Shown in pieces: positions 15,503 to 22,631 of a stretch of 26,178 bases of DNA. Origin of the DNA: Selenomonadaceae bacterium UBA3796. GTDB lineage: Bacteria > Bacillota > Negativicutes > Selenomonadales > Selenomonadaceae. Below the pieces are notes generated by a model that worked only from the letters and a program-made list of their open reading frames with translations, was not told the DNA's origin and ran no database searches. Made by a program: the position numbers and the translations under genes. The stretch is taken from assembly GCA_002369175.1 (NCBI GenBank), contig DFES01000099.1:578-26755 (forward strand), written 5' to 3'. Every line of letters starts with the position of its first letter. The stretch's first letter is position 1.

Positions 15503-16480
15503 ATGTATGCGATTATCGATGTAGGTTCCAATACAGTGCGTTTGAATATTTATAAGATGGAGTATGGAAGACTGTCCCTGGTGCTGAATAAGAAGGAGTC
15601 TGTTGGTTTGGCATCCTACGTGAAAAACGGCCAGATGATGCCCTCCGGCATTCTGCGGGTATCCAGTGTGCTCCGGGAATTCAGGGAACTGCTGGAGGAT
15701 CTTAGGATTGAAAACGTCCATGTGTTTGCTACGGCAGCCCTTCGCAACGCAAAGAACAGCAAGTCGGCCGTGGATGAGGTGGAGCAGCGTTCCGGGCTCA
15801 AGGTGAATGTAATTTCCGGCGAAACGGAGGCAGAACTGGATTTCATTGGCGCTTCCCATGCAGCGGAGGTGCAGGACGGTCTGCTGGTGGATATCGGCGG
15901 TGGCAGTACGGAGCTTGTTCCCTATAAGGACGGGAAAATGCTCCATGGCGTGAGCATTCCCCTGGGCTCTCTCAATACCTACAACAATTTCGTCTCAAAC
16001 ATTCTTCCCACCAGGGCGGAGCGCAAGGCCATCAAGCAGGCTGTTCTGGATGAGATCAAAAAATATCCGGAACTTTCCAAGGGGAAATATCCGATTATCT
16101 GTGGCGTGGGAGGTACTGCCCGCGCTGCCAACAAGCTGAACATTGATCTTTTCCAGCTGGATCTGGGAAATTCCAAGATCAAGGTGCCGAATCTCAAAAA
16201 GATGATCAAACTGCTGGAAAACGATGAGGGCGCCACGGTTCCGGTAGAGACGCTGGATGTACTCCTCCGTGTGGTGCCGGATCGTGTGAGAACGCTGCTG
16301 CCGGGCATGATTGTGCTCCAGACCATCGCCAAGCATTTCAAGAGCGAGGCCATTGAGGTGACAAATGCGGGCGTGAGGGACGGATACCTTTACAAGTTCG
16401 TGCTGCCAGAGGCCGAGCAGGCGAAATCATCACAGGAGGTAGAGAAAGATGCGCCTGCCGCAGGAGAAGAACACGAGTGA
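15503..16480 (+). CDS. ppx: Exopolyphosphatase, Ppx/GppA family
   Basis: Hydrolyses terminal phosphates of polyphosphate; some members act on guanosine pentaphosphate (GppA). 325 aa, a single Ppx/GppA domain without the C-terminal HD domain of the roughly 500-aa enzymes. ATG 15503, SD GGAGGAG. The ASKHA phosphate-1 motif is IDVGSNTVRL (5-14). ATAALRNAKN, GETEAELDFIGA, VDIGGGSTEL and GVGGTAR are the other nucleotide/phosphate-binding loops. The final ~20 residues are Glu/Ala-rich and overlap ppk1 by 32 bases, so the two opposing polyphosphate enzymes are co-translated. Confidence 0.93.
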   Translation: MYAIIDVGSNTVRLNIYKMEYGRLSLVLNKKESVGLASYVKNGQMMPSGILRVSSVLREFRELLEDLRIENVHVFATAALRNAKNSKSAVDEVEQRSGLKVNVISGETEAELDFIGASHAAEVQDGLLVDIGGGSTELVPYKDGKMLHGVSIPLGSLNTYNNFVSNILPTRAERKAIKQAVLDEIKKYPELSKGKYPIICGVGGTARAANKLNIDLFQLDLGNSKIKVPNLKKMIKLLENDEGATVPVETLDVLLRVVPDRVRTLLPGMIVLQTIAKHFKSEAIEVTNAGVRDGYLYKFVLPEAEQAKSSQEVEKDAPAAGEEHE

Positions 16481-18569
16481 ATTCGATATCAGCTATACCC
16501 AGAACAGGGAACTTTCCTGGCTGAAGTTCAATGTGCGGGTGCTGGATGAGGCACTGGATGAAACGGTGCCCCTCTATGAACGCATGAAGTTCGTGGAAAT
16601 CTTTACCAACAATCTGGATGAATTCTTCATGGTGCGTGTGGGGAGTCTCTGTGATCTCGACCGCATGCAGCCGGATATAAGGGATAATAAGAGCCTCATG
16701 ACTCCGAAGGAACAGCTTTCCGTTATCTACTCCACCTGCCAGGGGCTTTATCGGAAACGGGAGAAGGTGTTCCACTGGCTTCAGGAGTTGCTGGAGGAAA
16801 GGGGCGTGGTTCACTGTTCCATGGAATCCCTGGATGAGGATCGGCGAAAATATCTGGAACGGTATTTCACGGAACAGATCCTTCCTGTGCTGTCCCCACA
16901 GATCATAGACATGCACCATCCCTTTCCGCAGCTTAGGAGCAAGGGGCTCTATGTGGCGGCGCTTCTCAAGTACAAGCGCAAGGTGACCCTTGGTATGATC
17001 CCGCTGCCGCCATCCCTGCAGCGCTATGCACTTTTGCCCGGGAATGGCATTGAGTATGTCCTTCTGGAGGAAATCATCGCATGGTTTGTCTACAAGATAT
17101 ATCCCTCCTATCCCATCATTGACAAGGCGGTTTTCTCCATCACCCGCAATGCGGACATCAATCCCGATGATGAGGAGGTGGAGCTTGGGGAAAGCTATCT
17201 CGAACAGATGCGGAAGGCCATCCGCAAGAGGCGGAGCATGTCGCCGGTGCGTCTGGAAATCCAGTGTGACGGTGATTCCCTTGTGGCACCGTATCTCAGA
17301 CGGCGTCTCGGACTGGAGCAGAAACAGGTCTATGTGACGACGGCTCCGCTGACATTGGAGTATTTTTACGGACTGGAGGACAATTTCACCCGGGAGGAAA
17401 AATCCCGCTTGTGCTATAAATCATGGCATCCTGTCACGCTCTCCGAACGCTTTGGCGAGAATGCCTCCATGATGGCGGAAATAAGGAAGCGCGATGTGCT
17501 GCTTTCCTATCCCTACGATGATTTCGGGATATTCCTCGCCCTCGTAAAGGAAGCGGTTCATGATCCGGAAGTCATTTCCCTCAAGATTACAGTTTATCGC
17601 ATCGGCAAGGGTCACGTAAAGCTCATGAGCTACATGATTCTGGCGGCAGAAATGGGCAAGGACGTAACTGTGCTGCTGGAGCTCAAGGCGAGATTTGATG
17701 AGGAGAACAACATGGGCTGGGTGGACAGCCTCAAGGAGGCAGGCTGCCACATCCTATACGGTTTTGACGGCTACAAGGTTCATGCGAAGGTATGCCTCAT
17801 TACGAGCCGTCATGAGGGAAATATAGATTATATCACCTATGTAGGGACAGGGAACTTCAACGCGAAGACAGCCGCCCTCTATACAGATGTGGCTCTGCTT
17901 ACGGCAGACGAGCGCATTGGCAGGGATGCGGTGCTGTTCTTCCACAATATGGGGATCTCCAACCTGAACGGGAGCTACGGGGAACTCCTGGTGGCACCGG
18001 TGAATTTCAAGAGCCGCATGCTGGAACTCATCCGGCAGGAGCAGGAAAAAGCCCGAAGGGGCGAAGATGCCCGCATGATACTCAAGATGAATTCCCTGAC
18101 AGATCGACAGCTCATCGATGCCTTGGTGGAAGCGGGAAGGGCAGGTGTCCGGGTGGATATGGTCATCCGGGGGATTTGCTGCCTGGTGCCGGAGCTTCCC
18201 GGCAGGACGGAGAACATTCATGTGCGGAGCATCGTGGGAAGATTTTTGGAGCACGCCCGCATTTTCGTTTTCGGCGCGGATGAAGATGCAGAGATGCTGA
18301 TATCTTCTGCAGACTGGATGACACGCAATACGGAAAATCGGGTGGAAGTGGCTTGTCCCATCCATGACAAAGCTCTTCGAAAAAACATATGGAATATGCT
18401 GGAAATCCAGCTGCAGGACAATGTAAAGGCAAGAGCGTTGGAGAAGGACGGCATCTACCATCATGTGGAGGAGCAAGACAAGTCCCTTTGTGCGCAGGAA
18501 TATTTCATGGAACATGCTCGTGTCCCACACCGGGCAATCCTTATGGATACGAACGAGGCGGGATGTTAG
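16449..18569 (+). CDS. ppk1: Polyphosphate kinase 1
   Basis: Builds polyphosphate from ATP through a phospho-histidine intermediate, peripheral to the inner membrane. 706 aa, typical of Ppk1. ATG 16449 lies within ppx, with AGGAGGT at 16434-16440. The N-terminal domain starts YTQNRELSWLKFNVRVLDEA and contains NNLDEFFMVRVGSL. The two phospholipase-D-like C-terminal domains carry KVHAKVCLI with the phosphorylated His445 and RFLEHARIFVFG with His602 (E. coli His435 and His592). VGTGNFN, KARFDEENN and NRVEVACPI are further hallmarks. The stop codon TAG is the first three bases of the palindromic element at 18567. Confidence 0.97.
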   Translation: MRLPQEKNTSEFDISYTQNRELSWLKFNVRVLDEALDETVPLYERMKFVEIFTNNLDEFFMVRVGSLCDLDRMQPDIRDNKSLMTPKEQLSVIYSTCQGLYRKREKVFHWLQELLEERGVVHCSMESLDEDRRKYLERYFTEQILPVLSPQIIDMHHPFPQLRSKGLYVAALLKYKRKVTLGMIPLPPSLQRYALLPGNGIEYVLLEEIIAWFVYKIYPSYPIIDKAVFSITRNADINPDDEEVELGESYLEQMRKAIRKRRSMSPVRLEIQCDGDSLVAPYLRRRLGLEQKQVYVTTAPLTLEYFYGLEDNFTREEKSRLCYKSWHPVTLSERFGENASMMAEIRKRDVLLSYPYDDFGIFLALVKEAVHDPEVISLKITVYRIGKGHVKLMSYMILAAEMGKDVTVLLELKARFDEENNMGWVDSLKEAGCHILYGFDGYKVHAKVCLITSRHEGNIDYITYVGTGNFNAKTAALYTDVALLTADERIGRDAVLFFHNMGISNLNGSYGELLVAPVNFKSRMLELIRQEQEKARRGEDARMILKMNSLTDRQLIDALVEAGRAGVRVDMVIRGICCLVPELPGRTENIHVRSIVGRFLEHARIFVFGADEDAEMLISSADWMTRNTENRVEVACPIHDKALRKNIWNMLEIQLQDNVKARALEKDGIYHHVEEQDKSLCAQEYFMEHARVPHRAILMDTNEAGC

Positions 18570-18729
18570 TGTAAAACCTCGTTCACATCTGTATGAATCG
18601 CCCGATATGCAGTCATCTGCGTTGTCATCGTCAGTTGGCGTAGCCACCGCTACGCCGCCCTCCTCTTCCTAGCATTTGACTACATCTCGAACGATTCATT
18701 TGTCCATATATGAACGAGGTCTTACACTA
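18567..18729. repeat. 163-bp near-palindromic element in the ppx-ppk1 3' UTR
   Basis: The outer arms 18567-18585 and 18711-18729 pair over 19 positions with one mismatch (TAGTGTAA-A/G-ACCTCGTTCA). A second stem, ATGAATCG (18593-18600) / CGATTCAT (18692-18699), follows. The next ~23 bases of each side still match at about 16 positions. The core has a perfect GGCGTAGC / GCTACGCC hairpin (18637-18644 / 18649-18656) with a 4-nt loop and a small GCAG/CTGC hairpin (18609-18620). The ends, length and stem architecture resemble a MITE or REP-like element, or a structured RNA. An extra copy of GAACGAGG at 18551-18558 inside ppk1 could pair with the left arm instead. No transposase is present. Confidence 0.75.
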
Positions 18730-18747
18730 GAACAGAAAAGGACTACG

Positions 18748-18784
18748 AAAACAGGCCGTATCATGGGAGTTCGGCCTGTTTTTT
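18748..18784 (+). terminator. ppx-ppk1 terminator
   Basis: AAAACAGGCCG (18748-18758) pairs with CGGCCTGTTTT (18772-18782) and a T6 run ends at 18784. Canonical intrinsic terminator, so the palindromic element lies inside the operon transcript. Confidence 0.9.
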
Positions 18785-18807
18785 GACGGAGCGGTTTGCT
18801 TATTTGT

Positions 18808-18836
18808 TTGCTTATTTATAGAATTTGATGTATACT
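18808..18836 (+). promoter_or_regulatory. sstT promoter
   Basis: TTGCTT (18808-18813), a 17-bp spacer and TATACT (18831-18836). Start expected near 18843, giving a leader of about 100 nt before the TTG start. Confidence 0.7.
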
Positions 18837-18868
18837 AGCAAGGGATTTTATCCGATGCGAACGGGTAA

Positions 18869-18898
18869 TTCCGCAAGAGTCACAAAACTCCCGCGGAA
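18869..18898 (+). promoter_or_regulatory. Hairpin in the sstT leader
   Basis: TTCCGC (18869-18874) / GCGGAA (18893-18898) plus inner GAGT/ACTC (18877-18880 / 18887-18890), separated by an AA/CC internal loop. The 3' arm overlaps the GGAAGAGG sequence that would serve the ATG at 18907. It could therefore hide that ribosome site. Confidence 0.5.
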
Positions 18899-18945
18899 GA
18901 GGTCTCATGTTATCTCATATAGCTTATAGAGAAGGAGTGTTTTGC

Positions 18946-20193
18946 TTGATTCACAAGATCAGTCAAACCTATCAGAGAACCGCGCTGATCAAACTGATTG
19001 CGCTGGGACTCTGCGTGGGTATCGTCATTGCTTTGGCTATGCCGGGACTGGTTCCCATGGTTTCCGTTCTGGGCGAGGTATTTGTCATGGCATTGAAGGG
19101 CGTTGCGCCCGTTCTTGTCTTTGTTCTTGTCATGAACGCTATGGCACAGAAGAACGCAGACGCCAGTGCATCCATGAAGCCTATTGTGCGCCTTTATGCG
19201 ATTGGCACCTTTTTGGCATCTCTTGTGGGTGTTTCTTTGTCCTTTCTGTTTCCCACAACGCTTCATCTGCAGGTTGCGGATGTAACACTGTCTCCTCCGG
19301 GGGGCATCGTGGAGGTTCTTCATAATCTCCTCCTGAAAGTCGTGGACAATCCCATTCATGCCCTTGCGGATGCGAACTATATCGGCATTCTGGCATGGGG
19401 CGTTTTGACGGGCATCGCACTTCATCATGCATCTGACGGCACGAAGTCGACGCTTGCGGATTTGGCGAAGGCGGTGACGAAAATCGTGCAGTGGGTCATT
19501 CGCTTTGCTCCCTTCGGCATCATGGGACTTGTGGCGGATGCCATCGGAACCAGCGGCGTAGACGCCATTCTTGGATATGCACATCTGCTGGCTGTGCTTC
19601 TGGGAGCATTTTTCCTGGTGGCGCTGGTCATGAATCCTCTGATCGTGTTCCTGCACATCCATCGCAACCCCTATCCGCTTGTTTTGGCAACCCTGCGTGA
19701 GAGTGGTATATATGCTTTCTTCACGAGAAGTTCCGCGGCGAACATTCCGGTGAATCTTTCCCTTTGCAAGAGGCTCGGACTCAATGAGGATACCTACTCC
19801 GTATCCATTCCCTTGGGTGCCACCATCAACATGTCCGGTGCGGCCATCACGATTGCGGTGCTTTCCCTCGCGACTGCCCATACCATGGGAGTCGAGATCG
19901 ATCTGCCAACGGCGCTGCTTCTGTCCATTATCTCAACGGTAGGTGCCTGCGGCGCATCCGGTGTGGCCGGCGGCTCTCTTCTCCTCATTCCCGTGGCCTG
20001 CGCATCCTTTGGCATTGGCAATGATATCGCCATGCAGGTGGTGGGCGTCGGCTTCATCATCGGAGTCTTGCAGGATTCCTGTGAGACAGCTCTCAACAGC
20101 TCCAGCGATGTTGTCTTTACGGCGACGGCGGAACTGACCGAGCGCGCAAAGACACGCCCTCTTACGGAGGCGGATCTTGTTCCCTCGGAGTAA
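18946..20193 (+). CDS. sstT: Na+/serine-threonine symporter
   Basis: Sodium-coupled uptake of serine and threonine; dicarboxylate/amino acid:cation symporter (SDF) family, multi-pass inner membrane. I chose TTG 18946 (SD AAGGAG about nine bases upstream), giving 415 aa. ATG 18907 would add 13 residues and its SD lies in a hairpin. The hydrophobic helices start at about residue 12. The two re-entrant loop motifs are present: RSSAANIPVNL (from 261; serine-rich loop) and PLGATINMSG (289-298). SCETALNSSSDV follows near the end. ALKGVAPVLVFVLV and PTTLHL are close to E. coli SstT. Single gene with its own promoter. Confidence 0.92.
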   Translation: MIHKISQTYQRTALIKLIALGLCVGIVIALAMPGLVPMVSVLGEVFVMALKGVAPVLVFVLVMNAMAQKNADASASMKPIVRLYAIGTFLASLVGVSLSFLFPTTLHLQVADVTLSPPGGIVEVLHNLLLKVVDNPIHALADANYIGILAWGVLTGIALHHASDGTKSTLADLAKAVTKIVQWVIRFAPFGIMGLVADAIGTSGVDAILGYAHLLAVLLGAFFLVALVMNPLIVFLHIHRNPYPLVLATLRESGIYAFFTRSSAANIPVNLSLCKRLGLNEDTYSVSIPLGATINMSGAAITIAVLSLATAHTMGVEIDLPTALLLSIISTVGACGASGVAGGSLLLIPVACASFGIGNDIAMQVVGVGFIIGVLQDSCETALNSSSDVVFTATAELTERAKTRPLTEADLVPSE

Positions 20194-20281
20194 GGAACTG
20201 TTCCTAAAGGATTCTCTTTGAGTATTTGTGTTATGCATCGTTTCCTAAAAATTATGGATGAAAAGGAAAGGAGTTTGGATC

Positions 20282-20764
20282 ATGTCGAAGAAAACCTTGA
20301 TTGCATATTTTTCTGCCAGCGGCACTACGGCTCGGGTGGCGAAATTCCTGGGGAATTACATGGAGGCAGACCTCTATGAAATCAAGCCGGCGCAGCCCTA
20401 CACGAAAAAGGATTTGGATTGGCATGACAAGGAGTCCCGCAGCACAGTGGAAATGCATGACGAGTCAGCCCGTCCGGCCATTGAGGGCACAGTGCCCAAC
20501 ATGGAGGAATATGAGGTGGTATTCGTAGGCTTTCCAATATGGTGGTACCTGGCGCCCCGCATCATCAACACATTCCTTGAGAGCTACGACCTTTCCGGCA
20601 AAACCATCGTTCCCTTCTGCACATCCAGTGCCAGTGATGTGGGAGAGACAAATAAGCATCTGCAGCCTTCCTGCTCGGAAGGAGCCGTGTTGAAACCGGC
20701 CCGCTGCCTGAATCGGGTGACTCGTGACATGGTTTCCCGCTGGCTGGAGGGATTGAAGCTCTGA
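20282..20764 (+). CDS. Flavodoxin-family protein
   Basis: 160-aa FMN-binding electron carrier or small reductase, cytoplasmic. ATG 20282 with SD GGAAAGGAG; the frame begins at 20258 but the SD favours 20282. The FMN phosphate loop is YFSASGTTARVA (9-20). GFPIWWYLAPRII supplies the aromatic residues over the isoalloxazine ring, and GKTIVPFCTSSASDVG is the third FMN loop. This pattern is the Flavodoxin_4-type group seen next to many anaerobe redox genes, not the classical long-chain flavodoxin. Partner unknown. A small palindrome, AGGAACTGTTCCT (20194-20206), lies between sstT and this gene and is too weak to call a terminator. Confidence 0.9.
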   Translation: MSKKTLIAYFSASGTTARVAKFLGNYMEADLYEIKPAQPYTKKDLDWHDKESRSTVEMHDESARPAIEGTVPNMEEYEVVFVGFPIWWYLAPRIINTFLESYDLSGKTIVPFCTSSASDVGETNKHLQPSCSEGAVLKPARCLNRVTRDMVSRWLEGLKL

Positions 20765-20806
20765 TACAGCAAGCAAAAACTCCATAATTGGAAGGTACAT
20801 CGGGTA

Positions 20807-20840
20807 AACCCGCTGCGAAGAATATCGCAGCGGGTTTTTT
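20807..20840 (+). terminator. Terminator after the flavodoxin gene
   Basis: 12-bp perfect stem AACCCGCTGCGA (20807-20818) / TCGCAGCGGGTT (20825-20836), 6-nt loop, T6 run. Confidence 0.92.
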
Positions 20841-21287
20841 GTATGCAAAAAATGCTGGAGGCGGCAGCCCTGTCTGTAGATGTAGCTTCTGCGGTATTTC
20901 CTTGTTTTAAAAACCATGAATTTATTTCTCATATTGCATCTCGTTCAGAAACATGAAAATAATTGTTCGGGATGTGGTCAGATGCTAGGAGAGAATAGGC
21001 CGGTGGCATATTCTCAAAGGAGTCATAGCACTGGCTATGACGATTGACGATGACAACACAGATGACCGCATATATATGAATGTTTTGAACATATCGCACA
21101 CGTTGACATATGCCGCTGAAATGAAGTAAAATAAACCATAGTTTATAATACAAACGATCGAAGAAAAGCCCATTCTATGGATCCGGTGTATGGGGGATTC
21201 CTGTGCCATGAAAGGGTAAGATAAAAGCCCGGAAGGGAGTATGGCATGACGGAGGAGGAATGTGCTTCGCTAAAGGAGGACGGGAAC
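20841..21287. other. Non-coding stretch before glycopolymer locus 2
   Basis: About 450 bases with no convincing gene on either strand. It contains two adjacent inverted repeats: 20991-21015 (GAGAATA / TATTCTC with an inner GCC/GGC) and 21022-21041 (GTCATAGC / GCTATGAC, 4-nt loop). After these come the promoter at 21103 and a leader of about 150 nt. I see no tRNA, riboswitch or transposon signature. Confidence 0.6.
21103..21132 (+). promoter_or_regulatory. Promoter of glycopolymer locus 2
   Basis: Perfect -35 TTGACA (21103-21108), an 18-bp spacer and -10 TAAAAT (21127-21132). A second perfect TATAAT (21144-21149) just downstream lacks a clear -35. Confidence 0.75.
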
Positions 21288-22631
21288 ATGCCGGATATCA
21301 GGATATCTATCATCATTCCGGTCTATAATTCCGCACCCTATCTGAGAGAATGTCTGGACAGCATTCTCCGGCAGGATATGGGGGCGTACGAGGTTATTTG
21401 CGTGGACGATGCATCCACAGATGGAAGCCTTGAAATACTTTCGTCCTATGCTGCCCGGGATGCCAGATTCCGGGTCATATCCCAATCTCATGGAGGACCG
21501 GGGACTGCGCGAAACCGGGGCATCAGGGAAGCACAGGGGAAGTATGTCTACTTCATGGACAGCGATGATTATCTCATTGCGAAAGATGCACTGTCCTTCA
21601 TGGCAGGAGCCATGGAAACGGACTCCCTGGATATTTTGTATTTCGGTACGGAACTCCTTTTTGAAAATGAGAAAATGAGGGAACTCAGATCCATGGAGAT
21701 TCCCTGGTTCCATAGGAGCAGGGAATACGGATTTTACGAAAAGGGACAGGAACTGTTTCGGGACTTCATCCATCATTTGGACTTTGTCTGCAATGTCTGG
21801 CTGCAGTGTGTGCGGAGGAAGTTCCTGGAGGAAAATCATATCGAGTACCCGGCGCTCCGGGAGTGCGAGGATGAGGTCTATACCGTTCAGACAATGCTCT
21901 CTGCAGGAAGGGTGCGTCATGTGGATCGTGCTCTTTACATGCGGAGGGTGCATCCCGGCTCCATCATGACCGATGTTTTCCGGTTCAAAAACTTTCATGA
22001 TGGGACGGTTTCCTGGAGGAGAATGCTGGAGCTTCTGCAGGAGGACGATTTCTCTCCTGCTGCGCGGGAGGCTGTTCTGACGCATCTTGTGCGCCGCTAC
22101 AAGGAAATCCGCCGCCAGTATGAGGATCTCCCGCCGGAGGAGCAGGCAGAGCTGTCCGCGCTTCCCGAGGAAGAAAAGGCATGTGTTCGGATGTTTCTTC
22201 ATCTTTCCCCCTGCGTACAGAAGATGGAAGCATCCTTCCTCTTCCCATATCATCTGTTCCATCCTCATGAGAGGGTTGTCCTTTACGGTGCAGGGAGTGT
22301 CGGGCGGGAATTCTATGCACAGGCATCCCGGATGGGCTATGTGGACATTGTCGGACTGGTGGATCGCAAAGCTTCGGAGATGAAGGGCGGGCTTCGGGTG
22401 CAGCCTGTACGGGAGCTCCTGAACATGGAATACGACAGCATTTTGATTGCCGTAAGAGATAGGGCAGTGGCGGATGGAATCATGCACACCCTGGAAGACA
22501 TGGGAATCGACAGGAAACGCATCCGTTGGGACGGGGAAAGCTACCTTGTCCAGGATTTCTACCGGAATTTTTATTTCAAGTGTCTGGGGAGGTTGCAGGC
22601 ACCCCTCTCAGGGGAAAAAAGTGATTTATGA
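21288..22631 (+). CDS. Family 2 glycosyltransferase with C-terminal Rossmann-like domain
   Basis: 447 aa from ATG 21288, seven bases after a near-perfect SD (AAAGGAGGA). ATG 21246 in the same frame has a weaker SD and would add 14 residues. The GT2 (GT-A fold) domain begins ISIIIPVYNSAPYL, with Asp40-Asp41 in VDDASTDGS for the nucleotide sugar and the metal-binding DSDD at 91-94. ECEDEVYTVQ may supply the catalytic base. Residues about 200-320 are helical. Residues about 326-425 (VVLYGAGSVGREFYAQ, ILIAVRD) are a small Rossmann-like domain comparable to the N-terminus of the DUF4422 protein at 9121. First gene of locus 2, overlapping the next by ATGA. Sugar unknown. Confidence 0.88.
   Translation: MPDIRISIIIPVYNSAPYLRECLDSILRQDMGAYEVICVDDASTDGSLEILSSYAARDARFRVISQSHGGPGTARNRGIREAQGKYVYFMDSDDYLIAKDALSFMAGAMETDSLDILYFGTELLFENEKMRELRSMEIPWFHRSREYGFYEKGQELFRDFIHHLDFVCNVWLQCVRRKFLEENHIEYPALRECEDEVYTVQTMLSAGRVRHVDRALYMRRVHPGSIMTDVFRFKNFHDGTVSWRRMLELLQEDDFSPAAREAVLTHLVRRYKEIRRQYEDLPPEEQAELSALPEEEKACVRMFLHLSPCVQKMEASFLFPYHLFHPHERVVLYGAGSVGREFYAQASRMGYVDIVGLVDRKASEMKGGLRVQPVRELLNMEYDSILIAVRDRAVADGIMHTLEDMGIDRKRIRWDGESYLVQDFYRNFYFKCLGRLQAPLSGEKSDL

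Larger units (their letters stand above)
18570..18945. other. Intergenic region ppk1-sstT
   Basis: A 376-bp gap without a gene. In order it holds the palindromic element, the ppx-ppk1 terminator, the sstT promoter and the structured sstT leader, each listed separately. The open frame 18463-18672 that passes through it is not a gene. Confidence 0.8.

Noticed and set aside
18463..18672. Plus-strand 69-codon frame through the end of ppk1 and the palindromic element
   Set aside because: It overlaps ppk1 out of frame and its C-terminus is only the translated hairpin core.
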